58,352 nucleotides of DNA, from assembly GCA_018644935.1 (NCBI GenBank), contig JABGPL010000020.1:1-58352 (forward strand), read 5' to 3'. Positions 25,902-34,784 of this stretch are shown one piece after another. A model generated the notes under the pieces. That model was not told the DNA's origin, made no database searches, and worked only from the letters and a program-made list of their open reading frames with translations. How positions within the stretch are numbered: position 1 is the first letter of the stretch; each line of letters opens with the position of its first letter. Origin of the DNA: Calditrichota bacterium. Lineage in GTDB: Bacteria > Electryoneota > AABM5-125-24 > Hatepunaeales > Hatepunaeaceae. Both the position numbers and the translations under genes were made by a program.

Positions 25902-26383
25902 AAAAATCAAAATCTACAGAAAATACGGTTTACGAAGGTAAACTGAACGCAAAGGGATTAAAAGTTGCGTTTATCGTGAGCCGATTTAATGATTTCATCA
26001 GTCAGCGACTCGTTGAAGGGGCAATTGATTGTCTTGAAAGGCACTCTGAAGGCGATGCCGAGTATTCGATTATAAAAGTTCCAGGTGCATATGATATACC
26101 TGCCACGACAGGCAAAGTGGTTGACTCTGGGAAGTTTGATGCAGTCGTCACACTTGGGGCAGTTATTCGCGGTGCGACACCGCATTTTGATTATGTTGCT
26201 GCCGAGGTCGCCAAAGGTGTTGCTCAAGTCGCAATGAGTGGGAAAGTACCAATCAGTTTTGGAGTTTTGACTACCGATAGCATTGAGCAGGCAATCGAAA
26301 GAGCAGGTACGAAATCCGGAAATAAGGGTTGGGATGCTACTCAGGCAGTAATTGAGCTCGCAAACCTTTGGAAACAGCTTTAA
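25898..26383 (+). CDS. ribH: 6,7-dimethyl-8-ribityllumazine synthase
   Basis: This 161-residue enzyme condenses the RibBA and RibD products to lumazine. Conserved elements are [38 protein letters not shown] (catalytic His) and [27 protein letters not shown]. The ATGA overlap with ribBA indicates coupling. It is the last gene of the riboflavin operon; ribC/F (FAD synthetase) is not in the window. Confidence 0.95.
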   Translation: MKKSKSTENTVYEGKLNAKGLKVAFIVSRFNDFISQRLVEGAIDCLERHSEGDAEYSIIKVPGAYDIPATTGKVVDSGKFDAVVTLGAVIRGATPHFDYVAAEVAKGVAQVAMSGKVPISFGVLTTDSIEQAIERAGTKSGNKGWDATQAVIELANLWKQL

Positions 26384-26402
26384 AATAAGCGGATCAATCT
26401 AT

Positions 26403-27163
26403 TGATAGATAACCAGCAACTATTGAATCAAGGACAGAGTAGGTGGCTAATCATGGCCATTTTGGTTTCCTCGCTCTTCAATTATTTCTGACTGATTATC
26501 TTATAGACGATTCCTACATCCATCTGACATTCGCCAGGAATATTGCTGCTGGTAACGGCTTCTCATATCATCCGGGTGAACCAGATTACAGTACATCAGC
26601 GCTAATATGGACTCTCCTGTTAGCGCTGTTTTGCAAAATAAACGGCCCAGATCCGATTCTAACCAAATTTCTGTCGACATTTTTCGGTCTATTGTCAATT
26701 GTTGCAGTATAAATCGTATCATGCAGAATTGGGTCACGAGGTTATACAGTAATCTCCGTAACACTTGTGTGGGCTTTGAATGTCTGGTAAGTCGCTTCAA
26801 AGATAATCTTTGGAACAATAGTACCAAAGACAGCGTTAGTAAAGAGTAATGTCGGTCTGATCGGATACGCATTTGATCGGTATGTGCTGGATTTGAAGTG
26901 ACTCGCAACTCGATATGTTATTCAATATCCCATGGGCAACATCTTGATAGCCTTTTTTTTTGGAAGTATACTTTAAAGTAAGACAAACAGATCATATATT
27001 AGATAAAGCTCAAGATTATGAGCATTTGAGAAAACCGTTTGGTGACAGATACAAAATCATACACATCGAGCCCATTCCTGGTGCGATGGTAACCAATGCA
27101 AAGGAGAAATGTTATTACACATTGTACAAGATTTTAGATGATTCGAAAAATCCAAAAGGATAA
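26403..27163 (+). pseudogene. Decayed GT39/GT83-like membrane glycosyltransferase
   Basis: Remnants of one gene lie in several frames. In one frame, 26403-26492 encodes SRWLIMAILVSSLFNYF and stops. After a frame change, 26443-26712 reads LTDYLIDDSYIHLTFARNIA, the DD motif and first loop of ArnT/PMT-like glycosyltransferases, then stops. Around 26780-26900 a further frame gives FGTIVPKTALVKS, like the F-G-S-P-L-P-N-T loop of the same family. From 26960 a soluble tail (KAQDYEHLRKPFGDRYKII...) closes at 27163. Most of the central membrane domain is missing. I infer loss by deletion and frameshift. The remnant lies between ribH and the propeller gene and is probably inert. Confidence 0.6.
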
Positions 27164-27167
27164 TGAC

Positions 27168-29450
27168 ATGACTTCAAGACTGTTAAAATCGGCAGTGATT
27201 CTACTTGCTGCATTAGTTACAGTATCTGCTGCAGATGAATGGGAAATCTTTACAGATCATAGGGATATTAGGGATTTGACATTTTTGGATGGAAAAATCT
27301 GGTGTGCTACAAGTGGTGGTTTAGCGTCATTAGATATTGAGACTAAAAAGTATGAGTATTTTTCACCTGTTGATGAATTGTGCGGTACCAGTATTAACCA
27401 TCTTGCGCTTGATAGTTCAGGGGGAATGTGGCTTTCTTACGATAATTGCACCATGCAACGTTTTCAGCCCGGGATTGGAGTCACCCACAATGTAATGGGC
27501 TTGGATCACGGAGATGCATTAACATCAATTAATGATATGAAAATTGGCGATATGGGCATTTTCCTGGCTACAAACCGAGGAGCCTCCTGGATAAAGTACT
27601 CCGAAAATTTTGACAGGTGGGTATGGTTTGCTGAATACACCAATATGGGTTCTTTGCCAGCAGAACAGATTGCAACATCTATTTACCAGGACGATCATTT
27701 TATATGGGTTGGTACTCAAGAGGGGATCGCCAGAGGAGACTTGAATACACCTCCTCCTCATGAATGGATTGTTTATACAACCGACGATGGATTGAGGAGC
27801 AAGGACGTCAGTCATTTAATAAAATTTCAAGACAAGATAACGGCTCTTACTGACAAAGGTATTTCACAGTGGAGTGGCAGCAGATGGGAAACCATCTCAA
27901 CTACTGAAGATATTCGTGGAATTGATGTATTTAATGATTCACTGCGAATCATTAGAAGGGATGGTGTTTATACACAATCTGGAAATATCTGGGAACAAAA
28001 TACACCACGTCGAAATCTGCTCAGCTCTATGGTGTGGGACCATGATGGTGGGATCTGGGTAGGAATGCATTTCGATGGTTCACCTTCCTATAAGGGAGGA
28101 ATAGCACTTGCCGGGGATTCGACTTTTACCGAATACGTCCCAAATGGTCCGATATCGAATGGAGCTTTTAATTTCGATTTTACCTCAGAAGGAGATGTGT
28201 TGATGGTTGGAGGACGAACCGCAGGACATCTTGGACTATGCAGGTATAACGGGAATGAATGGAGGGTTTGGAGTTATCCCAGATATAAACATTCTGTATT
28301 TGGTTACCAACACCATTCTGTGTTATCGGATATGGACGGCGGGATTTGGGTTGGAACCTGGGGAGGCGGAATGGCGAGGTACCAACCAAACGGTGACAGT
28401 CTGGATATTTACAATCATACCGTAGAATCAGGAGAAAGACTCAGTGCAATACCTGGAAGTCCACGCTATATTGTTGTCCCCGATCTTGAACTGGACGAAT
28501 TTGGCAATGTCTGGGCAGTGAATCGAAGTGCAACAAACGGAAATGTGTTAATTTGCATCCCGAGGGACTTTGTCAGAGAACCATCAGAAGATAAAACCTG
28601 GATTTATTTCCACCGCTCTCTTTTTAGAAATTTTCCTCATTTTGATCGTGTGACTATCGACGGACAGGGTAGAAAATGGATAGCTTCCGGTGGGGCAACA
28701 GTAATAGATGGACAAGGAGTATATGCCATTGATGACAATGGTACTTTAAACGACCCGACAGACGATCAGGTATGGGGTCCCTTCCCTGGTCTTGAGTCTC
28801 CACGTGTCTACAGCCTTGAGTGGGATGATGATGGCTATATATGGGCAGGGACTGCCGATGGAGCGTACTACATAAATACCAATGTAGGTGATTTGAGTGC
28901 TCAGGGTTTCACTCGTCTCTGGCCACTAAGAAATCATCAGGTAAATTGTATTGAGATTGATGCTTCTAGTAATAAATGGTTCGGAACCACCACCGGAATA
29001 TTTATTGTAGCTCCAGATCTATTTACGGTAATCCGAGAGATCAATACCGATCAGCCTGACCTGCTTCCGAGTGTCCCGGTGAAAGCAATCGCAATCAATC
29101 CACATACTGGTTGGGCATATATTGGAACGGATCTCGGTACTGCAGCAATGTTCACGGCATATAGGGATTATGGCGAAGTCCTCGAAAAGATCACAATTGA
29201 ACCTAATCCATTCAATCCTAATGAAGGCAGGTTGATGTTTACCGGAAATTCGCTGGCAAATATGGCCGAAGCCAGAATATACACCCCCGACGGCAGATTA
29301 GTTAGGAAACTGGATCACAATGCGGCTGCACTTGGTTGGAATGGACGAACTGACCATGGTAATAAAACCGCAAGTGGTGTGTATTTAATCCTTACATATT
29401 CATCTGAGGGTAAATCAGCCCAGGAGAAAGTTGCAGTTGTTTGGAAATAA
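27168..29450 (+). CDS. Secreted beta-propeller protein with FlgD/sorting C-terminal domain
   Basis: This 760-residue protein has a signal peptide (LLKSAVILLAALVTVSA). Its body is a long series of 'ligand-sensor' propeller blades with the recurring G.(I/M)W(V/L)G(T/M)..G pattern, as in Reg_prop repeats of hybrid two-component sensors. No histidine kinase part is attached. The C-terminus (IEPNPFNPNEGRLMF ... ARIYTPDGRLVRKL ... GVYLILTYS) is a FlgD-like/type-A sorting domain. ATG 27168 is preferred: AAAGGA precedes it and the signal peptide follows directly, whereas the longer frame from 27138 overlaps the pseudogene tail. Probably surface-displayed; ligand unknown. Confidence 0.85.
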   Translation: MTSRLLKSAVILLAALVTVSAADEWEIFTDHRDIRDLTFLDGKIWCATSGGLASLDIETKKYEYFSPVDELCGTSINHLALDSSGGMWLSYDNCTMQRFQPGIGVTHNVMGLDHGDALTSINDMKIGDMGIFLATNRGASWIKYSENFDRWVWFAEYTNMGSLPAEQIATSIYQDDHFIWVGTQEGIARGDLNTPPPHEWIVYTTDDGLRSKDVSHLIKFQDKITALTDKGISQWSGSRWETISTTEDIRGIDVFNDSLRIIRRDGVYTQSGNIWEQNTPRRNLLSSMVWDHDGGIWVGMHFDGSPSYKGGIALAGDSTFTEYVPNGPISNGAFNFDFTSEGDVLMVGGRTAGHLGLCRYNGNEWRVWSYPRYKHSVFGYQHHSVLSDMDGGIWVGTWGGGMARYQPNGDSLDIYNHTVESGERLSAIPGSPRYIVVPDLELDEFGNVWAVNRSATNGNVLICIPRDFVREPSEDKTWIYFHRSLFRNFPHFDRVTIDGQGRKWIASGGATVIDGQGVYAIDDNGTLNDPTDDQVWGPFPGLESPRVYSLEWDDDGYIWAGTADGAYYINTNVGDLSAQGFTRLWPLRNHQVNCIEIDASSNKWFGTTTGIFIVAPDLFTVIREINTDQPDLLPSVPVKAIAINPHTGWAYIGTDLGTAAMFTAYRDYGEVLEKITIEPNPFNPNEGRLMFTGNSLANMAEARIYTPDGRLVRKLDHNAAALGWNGRTDHGNKTASGVYLILTYSSEGKSAQEKVAVVWK

Positions 29451-29468
29451 ACTGATAAAGGATTTCAA

Positions 29469-31127
29469 GTGCTGACTCGAATTGCAGCCAAGAATTTTGC
29501 GTTACTGAGGGATACCGATGTTTCCCTAAAAGCCGGGTTTACCGTTATTACAGGTGAAACTGGTTCTGGGAAGTCCCTGCTTGTACTGGCACTTAGCTTC
29601 CTTGGTGGGGAAAAGGTGAGCACCGAAATAATTCGGGATGGTGAGACTAAAGCCATTGTTGAGGGTGAGTTCATTTCAGCGGTTGGTGATCCGATAATTC
29701 TGCGCAGGGAATTATTTGCTTCCGGAAGGACAAGAGCCTTTTATAATGATAGTCCCGTTTCTGTAAAATCTCTTGCAGAAGCGGCTTCGTCTCTTTTCGA
29801 TATCACATCTCAACGTGCTTTCAGCCATCTTCTCGAACCTGATAGACATTTGGATTTCCTCGATTTATACTCAGGATTGTTACCGGCAAGAAAGACAATG
29901 GAGGATTATGAGCGGGACTATCTCAAGCTGAAAAGGCAGATAGCCGGATTACTGCGTAAGAAAGAAGAATTCAGGCAGCGAAGGGAAATAATAGATTTTC
30001 AACTCGAACAAATCAATGAAATTGACCCGCAGATTAGCGAAGAAGAGGAATTGAATTCTGAAATTCGTCGATTGGAAAATTTTGAAGAGCTCCATGGTGA
30101 CGGTCAGCAAATAGTCAATTCATTAGTTCGAGATACTCAGTCTGTTGACGTACGTTTGCAGGATTCTGGCAATCTTCTTCAGAGAGTTGGTGAACTAGAC
30201 TCAACTCTGGCTGAACTAATTGAAGACCTTGATTCAGCAAAAGCAATTGTTCGTGAAATTGCCAGTCGTGTCGAAGAACGTTGCCTTAGAGTCAATTATG
30301 AAGCACATCTGCTCGAAGAATTGCGAGAGCGGCAGCACGCCATTGCTGGCCTTGTGAGAAAGTTCGGAGGAACATACACCGCGATGTTAGAAAAGCGGGA
30401 TTCTCTTCGCGCCGAGTTAACGTCCGATGAAAAGACCGACATAGAGCTGGAAACCCTCGAATCACAAAGCGAGAGAATCGTCACTGATTGGGCTTTGCTC
30501 GCAAAAAGGGTTAGTAAAACGAGAACCTCAGCAGCTCAGAGGCTTCAAAGATCTGTAGAAAGATCAATGGCAAAGCTCGGAGTCAATAAAGCGGTATTCG
30601 AAGCTCGTTTCAGGATCAATGAAGATCTAAAAGGATTATTTGAAAGAGAAGGCAAGCGTTGTACACTCAGTGGACGGGGTGGGGAAGATGTCGAGTTCAT
30701 GTTTTCGGCCAATCCCGGGATGGAACCGCGACCTCTTGTCAATGTTGCATCGGGAGGCGAATTATCAAGACTGTTACTCGCAATTAAGGAATCTCTCCCG
30801 GTTTCATCTAGTGAAGCCACCACGATTTTTGACGAGATCGATTCTGGAGTATCAGGAAAGGTCGCTCATTTAGTCGGCAACAAGCTAAAGTCTCTTTCCA
30901 GAGACAGACAGATGGTAGCAATAACTCATTTACCACAAATTGCTGCAATTGCCAACCACCATTTCAAAGTTCATAAACATCCTCACAAAGGGAAAATTGA
31001 GACATCGTTTATAGCCCTTGAAGATCAGGCTAAAGTTGAAGAAATTGCGACAATGATTTCAGGCGGAGAAATTACCGATGCAGCTCTCGAACAGGCGAGG
31101 CATTTGATTGAGGGTGCTGAGAGTTAG
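29469..31127 (+). CDS. recN: DNA repair ATPase RecN
   Basis: This 552-residue SMC-like protein acts in double-strand break repair. Walker A is GETGSGKS near residue 28, the central part is coiled coil (about 155-370), the signature motif is VASGGELSRLLLAIK, and Walker B is TIFDEIDSGVSGKVA. It ends with the HLPQIAAIANHHFKVHK helix typical of RecN. The start is GTG with AAAGG upstream, 18 nt after the propeller gene, so it could be read from the same transcript, although RecN usually has its own control. Length matches the family. Confidence 0.95.
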   Translation: MLTRIAAKNFALLRDTDVSLKAGFTVITGETGSGKSLLVLALSFLGGEKVSTEIIRDGETKAIVEGEFISAVGDPIILRRELFASGRTRAFYNDSPVSVKSLAEAASSLFDITSQRAFSHLLEPDRHLDFLDLYSGLLPARKTMEDYERDYLKLKRQIAGLLRKKEEFRQRREIIDFQLEQINEIDPQISEEEELNSEIRRLENFEELHGDGQQIVNSLVRDTQSVDVRLQDSGNLLQRVGELDSTLAELIEDLDSAKAIVREIASRVEERCLRVNYEAHLLEELRERQHAIAGLVRKFGGTYTAMLEKRDSLRAELTSDEKTDIELETLESQSERIVTDWALLAKRVSKTRTSAAQRLQRSVERSMAKLGVNKAVFEARFRINEDLKGLFEREGKRCTLSGRGGEDVEFMFSANPGMEPRPLVNVASGGELSRLLLAIKESLPVSSSEATTIFDEIDSGVSGKVAHLVGNKLKSLSRDRQMVAITHLPQIAAIANHHFKVHKHPHKGKIETSFIALEDQAKVEEIATMISGGEITDAALEQARHLIEGAES

Positions 31128-31137
31128 GTAGTGCACC

Positions 31138-31256
31138 TGTAGGTTAAACATTCTTGTTTGACCATCCCGCGATAGCGGGATTCGCTAAATGTTGTAAGGT
31201 GTCCTCACCTGACATTTAAGTTATTGTATACTTGTCAGGTGAGGACACCTGACAAC
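31138..31256. repeat. Intergenic palindrome cluster between recN and murA
   Basis: AGGTTAAACATTCTTGTTTGACC (about 31141-31163) is related to 22766 and, inverted, to 37674-37697. CCCGCGATAGCGGG is a hairpin. The main part is a long inverted repeat: AGGTGTCCTCACCTGACA (from 31197) against TGTCAGGTGAGGACACCT (31233-31250). Each arm is itself palindromic, related to 20608-20635 and 40819-40836. Confidence 0.8.
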
Positions 31257-31287
31257 ACAAAGTATTACTTATTGGAAACATAACCCC

Positions 31288-32550
31288 ATGATGGATAGAT
31301 TCGACGTCGAAGGCGGTCGACCGCTGACTGGCACTATTGAATGCGCAGGTTCAAAGAATGGAACACTACCTTTGATGGCAGCGTCATTGTTAACAAAGGG
31401 TGTCACCATACTCGATAACGTTCCGCATTTGCAGGATATTTTCACGATGGCTATGGTCATGCGTGTAATTGGCGCAGATGTGCAGTTGGAAAATGGGAAA
31501 TTGCGGATAGATACGAGTCATAGCAATTTCTTTGAAGCACCATATGAGTTAGTTCGAAAAATGCGTGCATCATTTTATGTCCTGGGACCTCTGATCGCAC
31601 GATTTGGCAAAGCGAAGGTGAGTTTGCCCGGTGGGTGTAATCTCGGTCCACGTCCGGTAAATCTGCACCTCAAAGCTTTTGAAAGACTCGGCTGTAAAAT
31701 AGACATTGATGCGGGTTACGTTCTTGCTGAAACGGACAACTTGAAAGGGGCTGTTATAGACCTTGACATAGCCAGTGTTGGAGCAACAGGTAACATAATG
31801 ATGGCGGCGACAGCAGCGGAAGGGACAACGACCATCCACAACGCAGCATGCGAACCGGAAATAGAAGAGCTCGGTCGATTCCTTACTGAAATGGGAGCGG
31901 ATGTCTCGGGTGCAGGAACCCCGACTGTCGAAATTAATGGACCAACGGTACTAAAGCCTGTAAGTAACTGGCGAGTTATCCCGGATCGAATTGAAGCCGG
32001 TACTTTACTTGTTGCTGGAGCAATCACCAATGGCAGAGTCACAGTTCAAAACTGCAATCCCGAGCATTTGAGTGTCTTCCTGAATAAACTTGCTGACACT
32101 GGCGCGGATGTTGAGATTTCCGGTAATGACGTAACAGTTGATGCTACTAACAGGAAACTATCAGCAGTAGACATAACAACTGCTGTTTACCCCGGTTTCC
32201 CAACCGATCTCCAATCCCCCTGGACATCCCTGATGAGTGTTGCGAATGGCAGTTCAACCCTGACCGAAAAAGTCTACCCCGAACGCTTCAGCCACGTCCC
32301 CGAGCTCGAGAGACTCGGCGCAAAAATCACAAAAGAAATGAACAGTGCTCACATCACAGGAGTAGATTCCCTGAAAGCAGCATCAATAATGTGCTCCGAC
32401 ATCCGTGCAGCAGCTGCAATTGTAATAGCAGCTTTAGCAGCAGAAGGACAAACCTCTGTCCTGCGTGTGTATCACCTTGACAGGGGATATGAGCGGTTTG
32501 AGGATAAGTTAAATAAGCTTGGTGGGAAGGTTTTGAGGGTTCGGGAATAA
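31288..32550 (+). CDS. murA: UDP-N-acetylglucosamine 1-carboxyvinyltransferase MurA
   Basis: This 420-residue cytoplasmic enzyme transfers enolpyruvate to UDP-GlcNAc, the first committed step of peptidoglycan synthesis. Key residues are Lys23-Asn24 (GSKNG), Cys117 in the active-site loop (LPGGCNLGPRPVNLH), and Asp in the GFPTDLQ segment. The Cys, rather than Asp, predicts sensitivity to fosfomycin. The gene starts with two consecutive ATG codons, either of which could be used. It is separated from recN by palindromic repeats and appears to be transcribed alone. Confidence 0.95.
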   Translation: MMDRFDVEGGRPLTGTIECAGSKNGTLPLMAASLLTKGVTILDNVPHLQDIFTMAMVMRVIGADVQLENGKLRIDTSHSNFFEAPYELVRKMRASFYVLGPLIARFGKAKVSLPGGCNLGPRPVNLHLKAFERLGCKIDIDAGYVLAETDNLKGAVIDLDIASVGATGNIMMAATAAEGTTTIHNAACEPEIEELGRFLTEMGADVSGAGTPTVEINGPTVLKPVSNWRVIPDRIEAGTLLVAGAITNGRVTVQNCNPEHLSVFLNKLADTGADVEISGNDVTVDATNRKLSAVDITTAVYPGFPTDLQSPWTSLMSVANGSSTLTEKVYPERFSHVPELERLGAKITKEMNSAHITGVDSLKAASIMCSDIRAAAAIVIAALAAEGQTSVLRVYHLDRGYERFEDKLNKLGGKVLRVRE

Positions 32551-32606
32551 GTGGGGAGATCGACCAGGTAAATCCTCAGATTGCCTTCTTCAGATCCAGT
32601 TTCGTC

Positions 32607-32626
32607 ATTCCTGCGAACGCAGGAAT
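32607..32626. repeat. CGTCATTCC-type intergenic hairpin
   Basis: ATTCCTGC (32607-32614), loop GAAC and GCAGGAAT (32619-32626) form a perfect 8-bp stem. It lies in the 142-bp gap between the ends of murA and the frameshifted gene. It is related in design to ATTCCCGC...GCGGGAAT hairpins at 22830-22910. Confidence 0.7.
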
Positions 32627-32692
32627 CCAGAGATAGTGATATAATGAAGAAATAGTTTGTATAAACTGAAATATAGATTAGACAATGTTAAA

Positions 32693-33690
32693 TCAGCGAA
32701 TCTTAAATTTCCATTGATCACCACCCTTCAGATAAAACGATTTTGCATTTGTAACTCCATGTATGGTGATCTGGTACCAACTTCTTATGACACTATCCAT
32801 CTCAATCGATTCGGGCAAAACCTTATCACCATAGCCTTTTATTATTGCAATTGTTGAATCAAATGTGGATACCACCCTCAAACTATCCCATTGAAGTTGA
32901 TATGTCCACCTCTTCAATGTCCACCAAGGTATTGAAGAAGGATTGTAGGTAAGAATACTATCAACCCAATTCATTTCAGCTTGAGAGCTGTCACATTTAT
33001 CTGCACGCCAGAAACATGAGATAAACGCATTTAATGTGTTGGCAAGGTTTGTTGGCTTATTGATCCAGTTTGTGTTCATTGAATTCGCTAGTATTTTGAA
33101 TTCATCAGGAGCATATTCGGTTTTCTCCATTGTCACCCAGTAACGTCCCGCAGGGATACCCCAAATATAGTAGCACAGATCGCATCGGTCATTTCCACCT
33201 GACTCAGGTGGAACTTCTGTAGGATGAGAAACAATATCATGATGAAATGTGTACCAATGCTTGAAACTATATCCGAATCCTGATGGTTCAGAAAGCATTT
33301 GTGAATTTGTCGGATCGTCATTGATGCTGTAAGTCACCGTGTAAAGCCAGTTGTCTGGCTGATATGCTGAAATATCATAAGAAGACTCATTTCGATTATC
33401 AATACTTACAATCAATACAATTGTATCCGAGAGTCCCTCAACAATACCAATGTGATATGGATATCCAAATATTGGTATATTCGTTCAAAATAAATGCTTG
33501 CAAAAAGTCCCGTACCTGGTTTAGACTCCATTTCAAAAAATCCTTGATAGGCTCCGTTTTCGCCCCTCCAACTTTCGGGATGGTAGCCTCCACCAGAAAG
33601 AAGTGGTGAACAGTGGGTCATCAATGAAATACCCGAAACACCGATCTCGATTAGAATAGCGATCAAGGGATATCCTTTTAGTGTTTTCAA
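32693..33690 (-). pseudogene. Unknown exported protein interrupted by a frameshift
   Basis: Two minus-strand frames belong together. The 5' frame (33690 to about 33485) gives a hydrophobic N-terminus (YPLIAILIEIGVSGISL) then SGGGYHPESWRGENGAYQGF. The 3' frame (from about 33480 to 32693) continues naturally as IPIFGYPYHIGIVEG, LIVSIDNRNESSYDIS and a 240-residue remainder with CDLCYYIWGIPAGRYWVT. The 5' frame beyond the junction yields only a short tail before its stop at 33412. A one-base loss near 33480 explains both. Whole length would be about 331 residues. No known family. It could be a true pseudogene or an assembly error. Confidence 0.6.
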
Positions 33691-33879
33691 TATTCATCCT
33701 CACTGAAAATATGAATCAACCAGTATTTATGTAGCATATGAAGTAACTAAATGTATCACAACCTAATGTAGAGGTATTTACATGTCTTGATCAACGTGTA
33801 GTCCAAGACACACTTCTGAAACTCTAACCACACCAAAACTAATAATATTCCAAAAACCCAAAAAACCTCAAAAAATCCC

Positions 33880-33908
33880 TTGACTTTTAACATAACGCGC
33901 ATTATGTT
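33880..33908 (+). promoter_or_regulatory. Promoter of the TetR-family gene
   Basis: TTGACT (33880-33885) and TATGTT (33903-33908) are spaced by 17 nt. The same -10 sequence occurs in the promoter at 56911-56916. A palindrome (CATAA/TTATG arms, 33891-33906) covers the spacer and -10. Confidence 0.7.
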
Positions 33909-33944
33909 TATTGCATAACGTTCGTTACGTAACGTAAGTTATGC
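33891..33944. promoter_or_regulatory. Two palindromic operators, likely TetR autoregulation
   Basis: Site 1 (33891-33906) is CATAACGCGCATTATG and overlaps the -10. Site 2 (33913-33944) is a 32-bp palindrome with perfect outer arms GCATAAC/GTTATGC and core GTTACGTAAC, covering the expected transcription start. The shared half-site is ATAACG. Placement is ideal for repression by the product of the gene immediately downstream. Confidence 0.7.
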
Positions 33945-33962
33945 TCAAAAATGGGAGCTGAT

Positions 33963-34571
33963 TTGTCACCTAAAATTAGATTTAGCAATGAAGAAATCAT
34001 CGAGGCAGCGTTTGCGCTGGTCGATGAAGGTGGTTGGGAAAAGATGACTGCAAAGAATATCGCAAAGAAACTCAACTGCTCGGTTCAACCACTATACAGG
34101 GAGTACAAGTCCCTGAACGAAATCAAAGACGAAGTAGTTAAGCGGATTATTGCAATCAGCAATGAGTATACATCTGTGAAACACTCCGAAATCGTATTAA
34201 TCAGTATGACATTAGCGGGGGTGCATTTCGCTATCGACCATCCAAACCTTATTCAAGCAAGCTACGATCTGGAAGGCAGTAAATATCCTGAGTTTACCAA
34301 AACACATGAAGAAACTTTTGAGGCCATTCGCAAAGATCCTCACCTGAAGGAATTCACTGAGATTGAAGCATTTTACCTCTATCTCCACGTGTTGGTCTAT
34401 TCACATGGCCTTTCCGATTTTATCTATCGTGGTTATCTGGTTAGTTATCCGCGCGAAAAACTGGTGGAAATTGCTCAGGAAGCAGTTGAAGCTATTCTGG
34501 AAAAAGCAAAGCGAAAGAAAGCTAATGAAGTTGAAGAAAAAGTTGATGCGGATGTCAATGGGAATGCCTGA
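33963..34571 (+). CDS. TetR/AcrR-family transcriptional regulator
   Basis: This protein of about 202 residues has an N-terminal helix-turn-helix (FSNEEIIEAAFALVDEGGWEKMTAKNIAKKLNCSVQPLYREY) followed by an all-helical ligand domain and a charged C-terminal tail. I favour TTG 33963, 5 nt after GGGAG; ATG 33951 would add four residues and put the Shine-Dalgarno inside the gene. The promoter region holds two palindromes with ATAACG half-sites, so autoregulation is likely. No transporter or enzyme gene is divergent or immediately downstream, so the regulated target, if any other than itself, is outside the obvious neighbourhood. Confidence 0.85.
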   Translation: MSPKIRFSNEEIIEAAFALVDEGGWEKMTAKNIAKKLNCSVQPLYREYKSLNEIKDEVVKRIIAISNEYTSVKHSEIVLISMTLAGVHFAIDHPNLIQASYDLEGSKYPEFTKTHEETFEAIRKDPHLKEFTEIEAFYLYLHVLVYSHGLSDFIYRGYLVSYPREKLVEIAQEAVEAILEKAKRKKANEVEEKVDADVNGNA

Positions 34572-34639
34572 CTGCATGTAATAGCCGGTTTTCCTCATTA
34601 AGGTCGTACTATCCACGCCACGAGGATCGCCCAGTCACA

Positions 34640-34745
34640 CACCATTTGGATCGGGCTGTCACACGCCCTCGTGTGACTGTAGTTTATCGATGTAACTGGA
34701 AGACGATGTATTCGGGAAAGAAACGCAGGCAGGGACGCCTGTGCT
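34640..34745. repeat. Intergenic hairpins before the beta-helix gene
   Basis: GTCACACG (34658-34665), CCCT and CGTGTGAC (34670-34677) form a perfect hairpin of the same design as 40886-40909 (variable stem around ACGCCCTCGT). A second short palindromic unit (CAGGCAGGGACGCCTG) lies near 34727-34742. No gene is seen in this gap. Confidence 0.7.
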
Positions 34746-34784
34746 ACTTGTGAAAAAAGAAAGATTTTACATAGAGGTAACAAG

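Noticed and set aside
26443-26712. Intact 89-residue membrane protein gene
   Set aside because: It matches only the first part of a large glycosyltransferase family, and further fragments follow in other frames.
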